Assembly (NCBI RefSeq): GCF_003289645.1
Contig: NZ_QLYX01000005.1
Span: forward strand, 186,001 to 250,000
Length of the DNA stretch: 64,000 bases
Direction: 5' to 3'
From: Actinomadura craniellae
GTDB taxonomy: Bacteria; Actinomycetota; Actinomycetes; Streptosporangiales; Streptosporangiaceae
The notes under the pieces were generated by a model. That model was not told the origin of the DNA. It ran no database searches and was given only the letters and a program-made list of their open reading frames with translations. Below are positions 56,029-64,000 of this stretch, one piece after another (the first letter of the stretch is position 1; every line of letters begins with the position of its first letter). A program made the position numbers and the translations under genes.

Positions 56029-56688
56029 ATGGTTGACACCCCCGCGCCGCACACCTCTCCTGACCGGCCGGAACCCGAGGACCGCGCCCCGGGCAGGCGC
56101 CGGCGCGACGCCGCCGCCACCCGGCAGGCCATCCTGGACGCGGCGGTCACCGCCTTCACCCGGTACGGCTACGACGGCGTGGGAGTACGCGACATCGCCC
56201 AGCGCGCGGGCGTGACCGCGATGCTCATCAACCGCTACTTCGGCTCGAAGGAAGGACTGTTTGCGGAGGCGGCCGACGCGGCCTTCGCACCGCGCTCGGT
56301 GATCACGGGCACGGGCGCGGAACTGGCCGGCGAGACCGCGCGGACGCTGGCGGCACGGACCGCGCCGGAGGCGGAGGAACTCGGGCCGTTCCTGCTCATG
56401 CTGCGGTCCGCGGCCAACCCCGCCGCCGCGAAGATCATGCGCGAGGCGATCGGACGGCACCCCGGACGGCACCTCACCGAGGAACTGCCCGGTGCCGGCG
56501 CCGGCGCCCGGGCGGAACTGATACTCGCCGTCCAGGCGGGGGTGTGGCTGATGCGCAGCATCCTGGGCACGACGGCACTGGCCGAGGAGGACCCGGCGGA
56601 ACTCGCCCGCCGGATCGAATCGCTCTTCCAGGTGCTGGTGACACCCGAGACCGACGCCCCGCCCGCGGGCGGGCGCGGTGTGGAGTGA
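56029..56688 (+). CDS. TetR family transcriptional regulator
   Basis: 219 residues. After a Pro-rich lead of about 25 residues the HTH reads TRQAILDAAVTAFTRYGYDG, then VGVRDIAQRAGVTAMLINRY and FGSKEGLFAEA. The ligand domain includes LGPFLLMLRSAANPAAAKIM and ILAVQAGVWLMRSILGTTAL, a Tet_C_17-like pattern. It has no ribosome site close to the ATG because the half operator occupies that position; translation may be leaderless. It is divergent from the SDR gene. Confidence 0.88.
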   Translation: MVDTPAPHTSPDRPEPEDRAPGRRRRDAAATRQAILDAAVTAFTRYGYDGVGVRDIAQRAGVTAMLINRYFGSKEGLFAEAADAAFAPRSVITGTGAELAGETARTLAARTAPEAEELGPFLLMLRSAANPAAAKIMREAIGRHPGRHLTEELPGAGAGARAELILAVQAGVWLMRSILGTTALAEEDPAELARRIESLFQVLVTPETDAPPAGGRGVE

Positions 56689-57029
56689 CGGGCGGATCCC
56701 GGCGGAACTCCGTCCGGATGGTCCTGGCCGGGCCGGCCGTTGGCGGGCTCGATCACGACCCCGCGCCTCCCGGCAACCAGCGCCGCTACAAGTTCGGCCT
56801 GGGCGGATCGTTGGACTTTGCCTCCGTCATGGCGTCGGTCACACCGTGCTTCTTCGGTGGCACTACCGGAGAAGCCCTTTCATGGTTCGTCCGGCCTGCG
56901 TGTGGTCCGCTTGTGTTCGCGCGAGTGCGGCGGCGTGCCATCACGCCCTGCCGCCGAACATGAACGATCACAACCGGCCGATTCGCGACGTTCCAACCCG
57001 CTTGCGAAGATCAGAGTTGAAGTACGAGC
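56689..57029. other. intergenic stretch, nothing recognised
   Basis: About 340 bases between converging tetR and MFS genes. Short frames lack motifs and ribosome sites. No clear hairpin was found. Confidence 0.4.
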
Positions 57030-58310
57030 TCAGACGGAGGACGGGGTGCGGCGGCGGGACAGCGTTCGGTAGGCGGCGGCCGTGAGGGCGTAGGCGACGA
57101 CGACCGCCAGCAGGACCGGGTAGGAACGGCCCGAAACAGGGACCGTCGCGGCGGCGGCAGCGGCGGCGGCCACGAAGGTGGCGTTGAAGAGCATGTCGTA
57201 GGCGGAGAAGACCCGGCCCCGGTAGGCGTCCGCCACCGACTCCTGGAGGATCGTGTCGACGCAGAGCTTCACGCCCTGCGAGACGACGCCCAGCCCGAAG
57301 GCCCCGGCCAGCCAGAGCGGCTCGGCGAACGGCGGGCCGAAGACCAGCAGTACCACCGAGCCGGAGAGCAGCAGCGCGGTGATCCACGTCTCCTTGGCGA
57401 TCCGCCGCACCACCGGCGGGGTGATCACCGCGCCCACGAAGAACCCGGCCCCGGACACCCCGAGCGCGGTGGCGAACCCGGCCAGCCCGGCCTCGGCGTC
57501 GGTGGTGAAGTGGTTGCGGAACAGCAGCAACGTCATGATCAGCGTGATGCCGTACAGGAACCGGTGCACCGAGATCACGCCCAGCGCCAGCGCGGCGGGC
57601 GGGCGTTCCCGCAGGTGCCGGAGGCCGTCGAGCAGGCCGTGCAGCACGTTTCCCAGCGCCTCGCGGGTCCGCCGTGGCGCCTCGTCCAGGTCCGGGCCCA
57701 GGCCGCGGCGGTCGAGGGTGGCCGCCACCACCGCGGTGAGCAGCCAGATCCCGGCGGCGCAGAGCAGGATCGCGGCGGTGTCGCCCGACCCGGCGCCCAG
57801 CAGGCGGCGCAGCCCGTACCCGATCCCGGCCCCGACGAAGGTGATGATGGTTCCGGAGGTGACCGACAGCGCGTTGGCCAGCACCAACTGCTCGCGGGTC
57901 ACCACGTGCGGCAGCGCCGCCGACAGCGCCGACAGGAAGAACCGGTTGATCCCCAGCACCAGCAGCGCGGCCAGGTAGAAGGGTGCGCCGTCCTGCCCGG
58001 CGGCCAGCAGCGCCGCCACCCCGACCGTGCAGGCGGCCCGCAGCAGCGGCGCCACCAGCAGGATCTGCCGCCGCGACCAGCGGTCGATGAACACCCCGAC
58101 GAACGGCCCGAGCACCGAGTACGGCAGCAGCAGCGTGGCGAACGCGGCCGCCGCCGCGGTGGCGGAGGTCTGCCGCTCGGGCGAGAAGAACACGTACCCG
58201 GCCAGGGCCACCTGGAAGACGCCGTCGGTGAGCTGCGAGACGAGCCGGGTCGCGTACAGCCGGCGGAAGTCCCGCCCGCGCAGCACGGTACGGAGATCGG
58301 CGCCTTTCAC
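57030..58310 (-). CDS. MFS transporter
   Basis: 426 residues with about 12 hydrophobic helices. It starts GADLRTVLRGRDFRRLYATR, the typical opening of the MFS_3/enterobactin-exporter-like group, followed by LLLPYSVLGPFVGVFIDRWS (motif A region, DRWSRR). Later helices include FVGAGIGYGLRRLLGA and SGAGFFVGAVITPPVVRRIA, and VADAYRGRVFSAYDMLFNAT is the late motif typical of this clade. Probable drug or metabolite exporter; substrate unknown. Three palindromic repeats lie directly upstream, in its presumed promoter region. Confidence 0.9.
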   Translation of the reverse strand: MKGADLRTVLRGRDFRRLYATRLVSQLTDGVFQVALAGYVFFSPERQTSATAAAAAFATLLLPYSVLGPFVGVFIDRWSRRQILLVAPLLRAACTVGVAALLAAGQDGAPFYLAALLVLGINRFFLSALSAALPHVVTREQLVLANALSVTSGTIITFVGAGIGYGLRRLLGAGSGDTAAILLCAAGIWLLTAVVAATLDRRGLGPDLDEAPRRTREALGNVLHGLLDGLRHLRERPPAALALGVISVHRFLYGITLIMTLLLFRNHFTTDAEAGLAGFATALGVSGAGFFVGAVITPPVVRRIAKETWITALLLSGSVVLLVFGPPFAEPLWLAGAFGLGVVSQGVKLCVDTILQESVADAYRGRVFSAYDMLFNATFVAAAAAAAATVPVSGRSYPVLLAVVVAYALTAAAYRTLSRRRTPSSV

Positions 58311-58360
58311 GGATGCAGCCTAGTGCGATGTCCGACAATGCCCCCGCGCTCGCCCCACCA

Positions 58361-58556
58361 TGATCCTTCAGCATCCGAGGCGCTATGGCGCACCGAACGG
58401 TGAAGGATCATCGCTGCACACGCTCTCACCAGGTGATCCTTCAGCATCCGAGGCGCCATAACGCACCGGATGCTGAAGGATCAGCGGGCGTCCGCCCCCT
58501 GGAACGTGATCCTCCAGCATCCGGTGGGCTACGGCGCACCGGAAGCTGGAGGATCA
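58361..58556. repeat. array of three 50-bp palindromes, 73-bp period
   Basis: Units at 58361-58410, 58434-58483 and 58507-58556, each starting TGATCC and ending GGATCA, separated by two unrelated 23-base spacers. The third has CTCCAG paired with CTGGAG where the others have CTTCAG with CTGAAG, a compensatory change. The array fills the gap between the permease stop and the MFS start, both on the minus strand. Confidence 0.85.
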
Positions 58557-58570
58557 GCGGGTCGGGCCGG

Positions 58571-59512
58571 TCAGGTGAGGCGGACGCGGGGGTCGAGGGC
58601 CGCGTAGCCCAGGTCGGTGAGCAGGCCGGTGAGCACCACGCACAGTGCGGTGAGCAGCACCGCGCCGACCACCACCGGCGCGTCCCCCAGCGTGACCGAC
58701 CGGACCACGAGCTGCCCGACCCCCTGCAATCCGAACACCTGCTCGACCACTACGGCCCCGCCGAGCAGGGCGCCCACGTCCACCCCGAGCTGGCTGACCA
58801 GCGGGGTCAGTGCCGCCCGCAGCCCGTGCCGGTAGACCACCCGGCGCTCGGTCACCCCCAGGGCCCGCGCGGTCCGGACGTAGTCGTCGCCGAGGACGTC
58901 GAGCAGCCCGCCCCGGGTCAGCCGGGTGTAGGCGGCGAGCTGGAGCAGGGCCAGCGTGAACCAGGGCAGGGCCATCCGCCGCCACAGGTCGCCCTCGAAC
59001 GGCGGGCCGGGCTCGAACAGCCGGACGCCGACCTCGCCGAGCCCGGTGAACAGCGCGAACAGCAGCAGCAGGCCGAGCAGGAACGGCGGCATGGACAGGG
59101 CGAGCAGCACCAGGAAGGTGATCGGGCGGTCCAGCGCGGGCCGCACCGCGGACAGCACGCCCAGCAGCACCCCGCCGGCCAGCCACAGGACCGCCCCGCC
59201 GAGCACCAGCACCAGCGTGGTGGGCAGCCCGGCGCCGATCAGCTCCGTCACCGGCGCGCCGCTGACGTAGGAGTGGCCGAGGTCGCCGCGCAGCAGCCGG
59301 CCGGCGAACCGGGCGTACTGCTCCACCAGCGGCCGGTCCAGCCCCAGGTTGCGCCGGATCAGCGCCAGCGTCTCGGGGTCGGCCCGCGGCCCGGCCAGCG
59401 CCCGCGCCGGATCGGCCGCGACGACATGCACCAGCAGGAACACCGCCCCGGACACCAGCCAGAGCACCAGCGCCCCGAACGCCAGCCGCCGCACCAGCAG
59501 CGCCGCGCTCAC
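58571..59512 (-). CDS. oligopeptide/dipeptide-type ABC transporter permease (DppB-like)
   Basis: 313 residues, GTG start. The opening SAALLVRRLAFGALVLWLVS, then LIRRNLGLDRPLVEQYARFA and LRGDLGHSYVSGAPVTELI, are standard for DppB/OppB permeases. The EAA loop is DDYVRTARALGVTERRVVYR, which docks on the ATPase. Six or so helices are visible. It is the third gene of the unit binding protein - DppC-like - DppB-like. The ancestral overlap with the upstream permease has been expanded into a tandem repeat. Confidence 0.92.
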   Translation of the reverse strand: MSAALLVRRLAFGALVLWLVSGAVFLLVHVVAADPARALAGPRADPETLALIRRNLGLDRPLVEQYARFAGRLLRGDLGHSYVSGAPVTELIGAGLPTTLVLVLGGAVLWLAGGVLLGVLSAVRPALDRPITFLVLLALSMPPFLLGLLLLFALFTGLGEVGVRLFEPGPPFEGDLWRRMALPWFTLALLQLAAYTRLTRGGLLDVLGDDYVRTARALGVTERRVVYRHGLRAALTPLVSQLGVDVGALLGGAVVVEQVFGLQGVGQLVVRSVTLGDAPVVVGAVLLTALCVVLTGLLTDLGYAALDPRVRLT

Positions 59513-60111
59513 CGGGCGCCCCGGTTCGGGGCGTCGCCGGGCAGCAGTCCTCCGGGGGGGAGCAACAGCGTCCTGGACGCCGGTCGCCGGGCCGGTAGCG
59601 CTGCGCTCACCGGCCGGTCCGGTTCGGGGTGTTGCCGGGCAGCGGCCCGCTGGGGGCGGGCACCAGCGCTCCGAATGTCGGCCGCCGCGCTCATCGGGCG
59701 ATCTGGTTCGGCGTCGCCGGGCACCAGCGTCCTGGGCGCCGGTCGCCGGGCCGGTAGCGCTGCGCTCACCGGCCGGTCCGGTTCGGGGTGTTGCCGGGCA
59801 GCGGCCCGCTGGGGGCGGGCACCAGCGCTCCGAATGTCGGCCGCCGCGCTCATCGGGCGATCTGGTTCGGCGTCGCCGGGCACCAGCGTCCTGGGCGCCG
59901 GTCGCCGGGCCGGTAGCGCTGCGCTCACCGGCCGGTCCGGTTCGGGGTGTTGCCGGGCAGCGGCCCGCTGGGGGCGGGCACCAGCGCTCCGAATGTCGGC
60001 CGCCGCGCTCACCGGGCGACCCGGTTCGGGGCGTCGCCGGGCAGTAGCCCGCCCGGGGCGAGCACCAGCGTCTCGAACACCGGCTGCCGGGCCGGCAGCG
60101 CCGCCGCTCAC
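59509..60111. repeat. tandem repeat amplifying a stop/start junction between two permease genes
   Basis: Eight copies of the junction TCA[C/T]CGG lie at 59509, 59607, 59691, 59766, 59850, 59925, 60009 and 60108. The central part is an exact 159-bp repeat (for example CGGTCGCCGGGCCGGTAGCG at 59581, 59740 and 59899) built of 84 + 75 bp half-units. On the minus strand each unit resembles the 3' end of the upstream permease (GDALNRTGR, stop) fused to the 5' end of the downstream one (SAAL..RR). Confidence 0.85.
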
Positions 60112-60929
60112 CGGCCGGTCCGGTTCAGGGCGTCGCCGAGCAGGTTGCAGGCGACGGTGGTGGCCAGCAGTAGCCCGCCGGGGACGAGTACCAGCCACCA
60201 CGCCGACCGGTAGTGCTCCTGGGCGCCGCCGAGCATGGTCCCCCAGCTCGGCGTGCCGGGGTCGACGCCCGCGCCGAGGAACGACAGCGTCGCCTCGAAC
60301 CCGATCGCGGCCGGCAGCAGCAGCGAGGCCAGGATGATCACCGGGGCCGTCAGGTGCGGCAGGATCTCCCGGGTCATCAGCCGCCACGGCCCGGCGCCCA
60401 GCGCCCGGGCGGCCAGCACGAACTCGCGTTCCCGCAGTGACAGCGTCTGGCCGCGGACCGTCCGGGCCACCGCGGCGAACGAGAAGAAACCGATCACCGC
60501 GATGGTCGTGCCCAGGTGCGCGCCGAGCGTGGTGGCCAGCGCGATCGCCACCAGCACGTACGGGAACGACAGCACCACGTCCAGCAGCCGGGCCAGCAGC
60601 AGGTCGACGAGCCCGCCGAAGAACCCCGACACCAGCCCGACCGCCACCCCGGCCGCGGTGGCCAGCACGGTGGCGGAGAACCCGACCAGCAGCGACACCC
60701 GCGCCCCGTACGCCGCCCGGACCAGCACGTCCCGGCCGAGGTCGTCGGTGCCCAGCCAGAACTCCGCGTTCGGCGGGACGGGCTGCCCGGCCGGGTCGAG
60801 CCCGGTGCGCGGGAACGTCTCGTGGTAGGCGTGGCCGGTCCAGTGCGCCCAGGCGGGCGCCAGCAGCCCGAACAGGGCCACGCCCGCCAGCAGGCCGAGG
60901 CAGGCCAGGGCCGTCCGGTCCGGTCTCAT
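60108..60929 (-). CDS. oligopeptide/dipeptide-type ABC transporter permease (DppC-like)
   Basis: 273 residues. Its start overlaps the stop of the binding-protein gene as ATGA. DppC hallmarks: TGLDPAGQPVPPNAEFWLGT followed by [20 protein letters not shown], and the EAA loop LSLREREFVLAARALGAGPW. The end reads VACNLLGDALNRTGR. Downstream of its stop the 3' end and the junction to the next permease are repeated several times. Confidence 0.93.
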   Translation of the reverse strand: MRPDRTALACLGLLAGVALFGLLAPAWAHWTGHAYHETFPRTGLDPAGQPVPPNAEFWLGTDDLGRDVLVRAAYGARVSLLVGFSATVLATAAGVAVGLVSGFFGGLVDLLLARLLDVVLSFPYVLVAIALATTLGAHLGTTIAVIGFFSFAAVARTVRGQTLSLREREFVLAARALGAGPWRLMTREILPHLTAPVIILASLLLPAAIGFEATLSFLGAGVDPGTPSWGTMLGGAQEHYRSAWWLVLVPGGLLLATTVACNLLGDALNRTGR

Positions 60930-62683
60930 CGGCCGCCGGCCAGCCAGATCAGGGTGTAGTCGTAGGACATGGCGACCGGCAGGAACCGGGCGTTCCGCAC
61001 CCGCCGGGAACGGTAGATCGTGTACGAGCGGTCGAGCAGCGGCACGATCGCGGCGTCCTCCATGATCAGCCGGTCGGTCTGGTGCCAGAGCCGGGCCCGC
61101 TCGGCCGGGTCGGTGGCCGCCAGCGCCTTGTCGATCAGCCCGTTGACCTGCGGGTTGTCGTAGCCGCCGAAGTTGAGCGAGTTGTGGCCGTAGTCACGGC
61201 CGTCGAACAGCGGCTGGATGATCGAACGGCCGTTGTCGCCGTACCAGTCGGGGGTCCAGCCGGGTGCGGCGATGTCCCAGGCGCCCGCCCGCGCCCGCTC
61301 GGGGACGGCGAGCGTCCGCCCGTAGAAGTCGCCGTTGGTGTCGGCGGCCAGCCGGGCGTCGATGCCGCAGCCCCGCAGGTTCTCCTTGATCGACTCGGCG
61401 ACCCGGCGGTGGTTGCCGTTGGTGCGGTACGGGAACCGCAGGGTCAGCCCGCCCGGGTACCCGGCGCCGGCCAGCAGCGCCCGGCACTTCGCCGGATCGC
61501 CCGCGTCGCCCGGCGTCGGGTAGAGGTCGTAGTGGACGTGCCCGGCGTTGCCCGGGGGGATGATCGTGTGCAGTGGGCGGGCCACCTCGGGCCCGCCGTA
61601 GATCTTCACCAGCGCGGTGCGGTCGATCGCGTACTGGATCGCCCGCCGCACCTCCGGCCGGCCGAGCGACCCCTTGTTGTTCGGGCTCAGCGTGTTGAAC
61701 ACCAGGTACGGGCTGCTGCTCGGCGTCCGCCGGATCGCGAAGCCCGGATCGCGCCGCAGCCGGGGGAGCGCCGGGGTGGGGACGGGCTGGTCCCAGGCGA
61801 GGTCGGCGGCGCCCTGTTCGAGCTGCTGCTGCACCGTGTGGGCGGAGTCCTGGCCCAGCGTGATCTGGATCTTCGCGACGTGCCGCTCGCGCAGCGGGTC
61901 GGTCTCGGGCCGCCAGGCCGGGTTGTGGCCCAGCAGGTACGACCGGCCGGGGTTGTAGGCGGAGATCCGGTAGGGGCCGTTGGAGACGGTGTTGCGCCGG
62001 AACTCCAGGCTGTCGGGCACGTACGTGTCGTACTCGCGCGGCGCGGCGGCGGCGTACCCCAGGGCCAGCAGGTTGAGCAGGTCGCCCGCCGGCCGCACCA
62101 GCCGCACCACCAGCGTGCGGTCGTCGGGGGCGGCGAGGCCGGGCAGCGGGGTGCGGTTCTGGTAGCCGGCGATGGCCGCGGCGTCGGTCGCGTCGACCCC
62201 GGCGAAGCCCCGGCAGTACTCGGCCATGCCCTGCACGGTGGAGATGTAGTAGCCCTTGCCGCTGGACGGCGCGGCCGGGTTGCACAGCCGTTTCAGCCCG
62301 CGGACGAAGTCGCCGGCGACGACCTCGCGGGGCGGCGAGGTGTCCCACCGCACCCCGGGGCGCAACCTGATGCGGTACGTCTTCCCGTCGGGGCTGACGT
62401 CGCCGTTCCCCCGGCTCGGCAGCCGTTCCGCCACGTCGGGGTGCAGGGCCACGCTCGTGGCGAAGTCGTTGGACGCCCGGGTGCCGAATAACGTCCGCGC
62501 GTAGGTGCGGTTCAGCGCGTACGAGCCGACGCTGGCCGCCGCGGCGGTGTCGAGCCGCTCCAGGTCGGAGGAACCGATGACCCGCAGCACGCCCCCCTCG
62601 CGCCGGCCGGCCTGGGCACCGTCGCCACAGCCCGCCATCGCCACTCCGAGCGCCACCAGGCCGCAACCGAACCCGCGTCTCAT
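60926..62683 (-). CDS. peptide-type ABC transporter substrate-binding lipoprotein
   Basis: 585 residues. A lipoprotein signal (CGLVALGVAMAGC, lipobox AMAGC) anchors it outside the membrane. The SBP_bac_5 fold is seen in LRLRPGVRWDTSPPREVVAG and DFVRGLKRLCNP, VRRAIQYAIDRTALVKIYGG and WTPDWYGDNGRSIIQPLFDG. Size and motifs fit the DppA/OppA family, binding peptides or other compounds. It heads an operon with two permeases; the ATPase genes usually present are not in the window, so the transporter must borrow an ATPase from elsewhere. Confidence 0.93.
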   Translation of the reverse strand: MRRGFGCGLVALGVAMAGCGDGAQAGRREGGVLRVIGSSDLERLDTAAAASVGSYALNRTYARTLFGTRASNDFATSVALHPDVAERLPSRGNGDVSPDGKTYRIRLRPGVRWDTSPPREVVAGDFVRGLKRLCNPAAPSSGKGYYISTVQGMAEYCRGFAGVDATDAAAIAGYQNRTPLPGLAAPDDRTLVVRLVRPAGDLLNLLALGYAAAAPREYDTYVPDSLEFRRNTVSNGPYRISAYNPGRSYLLGHNPAWRPETDPLRERHVAKIQITLGQDSAHTVQQQLEQGAADLAWDQPVPTPALPRLRRDPGFAIRRTPSSSPYLVFNTLSPNNKGSLGRPEVRRAIQYAIDRTALVKIYGGPEVARPLHTIIPPGNAGHVHYDLYPTPGDAGDPAKCRALLAGAGYPGGLTLRFPYRTNGNHRRVAESIKENLRGCGIDARLAADTNGDFYGRTLAVPERARAGAWDIAAPGWTPDWYGDNGRSIIQPLFDGRDYGHNSLNFGGYDNPQVNGLIDKALAATDPAERARLWHQTDRLIMEDAAIVPLLDRSYTIYRSRRVRNARFLPVAMSYDYTLIWLAGGR

Positions 62684-62781
62684 CGACCCCTCCTGTCACC
62701 TGAAGTGCAAGAGTAAAACCGGAGAGTGACGAGAGCTCGCTCCATGCACGATTTCGTTCTGGATGTGTCGAAGCGGCGGGA

Positions 62782-62820
62782 CGCGAAAGCGCCCGGCCGA
62801 ACCGGCCGGGCGCTTTCGCG
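62782..62820 (-). terminator. strong hairpin terminator after ino1
   Basis: A perfect 18-bp stem: CGCGAAAGCGCCCGGCCG (62782-62799) pairs with 62803-62820 around the three-base loop AAC. It begins 13 bases beyond the ino1 stop on the minus strand. Confidence 0.85.
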
Positions 62821-62832
62821 GAGGGTACGCGG

Positions 62833-63912
62833 TTACCGCTCGATCTGACCGCGGATGAACTGCTCCACGGCCTCGCGGGCCTCGTCGTCGTTGTACTGCT
62901 CGGGCGGCGACTTCATGAAGTAGGAGCTCGCCGACAGGAGCGGGCCGCCGATGCCGCGGTCCTTGGCGATCTTCGCCGCGCGGACCGCGTCGATGATGAC
63001 GCCGGCCGAGTTGGGCGAGTCCCAGACCTCCAGCTTGTACTCCAGGTTCAGCGGGACGTCACCGAAGGACTTGCCCTCCAGCCGGACGTACGCCCACTTG
63101 CGGTCGTCCAGCCACGGCACGTGGTCGGACGGGCCGATGTGCACGTCGCCCTTGGCCATCTCGCGCGGGATCTGGGAGGTGACCGACTGGGTCTTGGAGA
63201 TCTTCTTGGACTGGAGCCGGCTGCGCTCCAGCATGTTCATGAAGTCCATGTTGCCGCCGAAGTTGAGCTGGTAGGTGCGCTGCAGCTCGACCCCGCGGTC
63301 CTCGAACAGCTTCGTCATCACACGGTGCGTGATGGTGGCGCCGACCTGCGACTTGATGTCGTCGCCGACGATCGGCACGCCGGCGTCCTCGAACTTCTTC
63401 GCCCACTCGGGGTCGGTGGCGATGAAGACCGGGAGGGCGTTGACGAACGCCACGCCCGCGTCGATGGCGCACTGGGCGTAGAAGCGGTCGGCCTCCTCCG
63501 AACCCACCGGCAGGTAGGACACCAGGACGTCGACCTCGGCGTCCTTGAGCGCCTGGACCACGTCGACGGGCTGCGCGCTCGACTCCTCGACCATCAGGCG
63601 GTAGTACTCGCCGAGGCCGTCGAAGGTGTGGCCCCGCTGGACGGTGACGCCGGTCGGCGGCACGTCGCAGATCTTGATGGTGTTGTTCTCGCTGGCGACG
63701 ATGGCCTCGGACAGGTCCATGCCGACCTTCTTCGCGTCCACGTCGAAGGCGGCGACGAACTCCACGTCCCGGACGTGGTAGTCGCCGAACTGGACGTGCA
63801 TGAGCCCCGGCACCTTGCTCGCAGGGTCAGCGTCCTTGTAGTACTCGACGCCCTGGACGAGCGAAGCGGCGCAGTTACCCACACCGACGATGGCTACGCG
63901 CACCGAACCCAT
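62833..63912 (-). CDS. ino1: inositol-3-phosphate synthase
   Basis: 359 residues from ATG 63912, with AAGGAG eight bases upstream. The NAD-binding start [60 protein letters not shown] and INALPVF-type segment ([19 protein letters not shown]) are family hallmarks. [20 protein letters not shown] and [20 protein letters not shown] carry active-site lysines. The enzyme converts glucose 6-phosphate to inositol 3-phosphate, the first step to phosphatidylinositol and mycothiol in actinobacteria. A strong terminator follows. Confidence 0.96.
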   Translation of the reverse strand: MGSVRVAIVGVGNCAASLVQGVEYYKDADPASKVPGLMHVQFGDYHVRDVEFVAAFDVDAKKVGMDLSEAIVASENNTIKICDVPPTGVTVQRGHTFDGLGEYYRLMVEESSAQPVDVVQALKDAEVDVLVSYLPVGSEEADRFYAQCAIDAGVAFVNALPVFIATDPEWAKKFEDAGVPIVGDDIKSQVGATITHRVMTKLFEDRGVELQRTYQLNFGGNMDFMNMLERSRLQSKKISKTQSVTSQIPREMAKGDVHIGPSDHVPWLDDRKWAYVRLEGKSFGDVPLNLEYKLEVWDSPNSAGVIIDAVRAAKIAKDRGIGGPLLSASSYFMKSPPEQYNDDEAREAVEQFIRGQIER

Positions 63913-64000
63913 CGGGCTGCTCCTTCTCTGTTGCGAGGGTGACACCCGGCCGCGCTTCAACGCGGGGTGTCGTCAGGATTGTCTGGGGATTTTTCAGAGG
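63913..64000 (-). promoter_or_regulatory. ino1 leader with imperfect hairpin
   Basis: In the 88 bases upstream of the ino1 start, GACACCCGGCCGCG (63941-63954) can pair with CGCGGGGTGTC (63961-63971), with a small bulge. It could be an operator or a leader RNA structure. The window ends before any promoter can be judged. Confidence 0.3.

Noticed and set aside
56704-56963. Possible short gene after the TetR gene (frame reading GPAVGGLDHDPAPPGNQRRY)
   Set aside because: No ribosome site, no conserved pattern, and it ends in unrelated sequence.
59509-60387. Extended 292-codon minus-strand frame through the tandem repeats
   Set aside because: It is out of frame with the real permease over their shared part and consists mainly of repeat-encoded Ala/Pro/Arg-rich sequence.

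Overview
The window is a high-GC actinobacterial chromosome segment centred on the replication origin. Its core gene order is classic for the phylum: tRNA-Ile, DUF3566, gyrA, gyrB, dciA, recF, gnd, dnaN, oriC, dnaA, rpmH, rnpA, yidD, yidC, jag, rsmG, parA, parB, then trxA, trxB, rsmA, sigM, murJ and the CCA-adding enzyme. GTG and TTG starts, strong GGAGG-type ribosome sites, four parS sites (GTTTCACGTGAAAC) and TTGTCCACA-type DnaA boxes fit this. A relative of Thermomonosporaceae/Streptosporangiales (for example Actinomadura) is my best guess, but no taxonomic marker was compared.

Layout. 1-9.5 kb is accessory: a degenerate nucleotide cyclase, a YcnI-like protein, a DHFR-like reductase, an XRE/TPR regulator module with two small divergent genes (one frameshifted), a HEAT protein, a VOC protein and a two-copy CRISPR-like repeat, all beside tRNA-Ile. 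9.5-21.5 kb holds gyrase and the replication initiation genes on the minus strand, with oriC at about 19.3-19.7 kb. 22-28.7 kb is the divergent ribosomal protein L34/RNase P/membrane insertase/16S methyltransferase/ParAB block. 29.4-44.1 kb carries Ddl, an aminotransferase, thioredoxin, SigM with its anti-sigma factor, a pseudokinase, MurJ, DUF6049 and the CCA-adding enzyme. 44.1-63.9 kb is again accessory: regulators with clear operators, bioA, a second XRE/TPR module, a tiny peptide gene fused by overlap to two tandem isoaspartate-methyltransferase-like enzymes, an oligopeptide ABC transporter lacking its ATPases, and inositol-phosphate synthase.

The most interesting items are these. (1) The peptide plus double PIMT-like cassette at 52.7-55.1 kb resembles an aspartimide-forming RiPP (imiditide-like) locus next to an XRE/TPR regulator. 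(2) The same XRE/TPR regulator plus two-small-gene module occurs twice. (3) A family of 50-bp palindromes recurs, arranged in tandem with an exact 73-bp period at two loci and embedded in short elements with terminal inverted repeats TAAGGCCTGTCTCAAAGT. (4) A stop/start junction is tandemly amplified between two permease genes. (5) One parS lies in the parA coding sequence and another carries the stop codon of ddl.

Three genes look broken: a small WWA-motif gene, a SAM methyltransferase and an XRE fragment. All function calls come from reading translated motifs. No database search was run.
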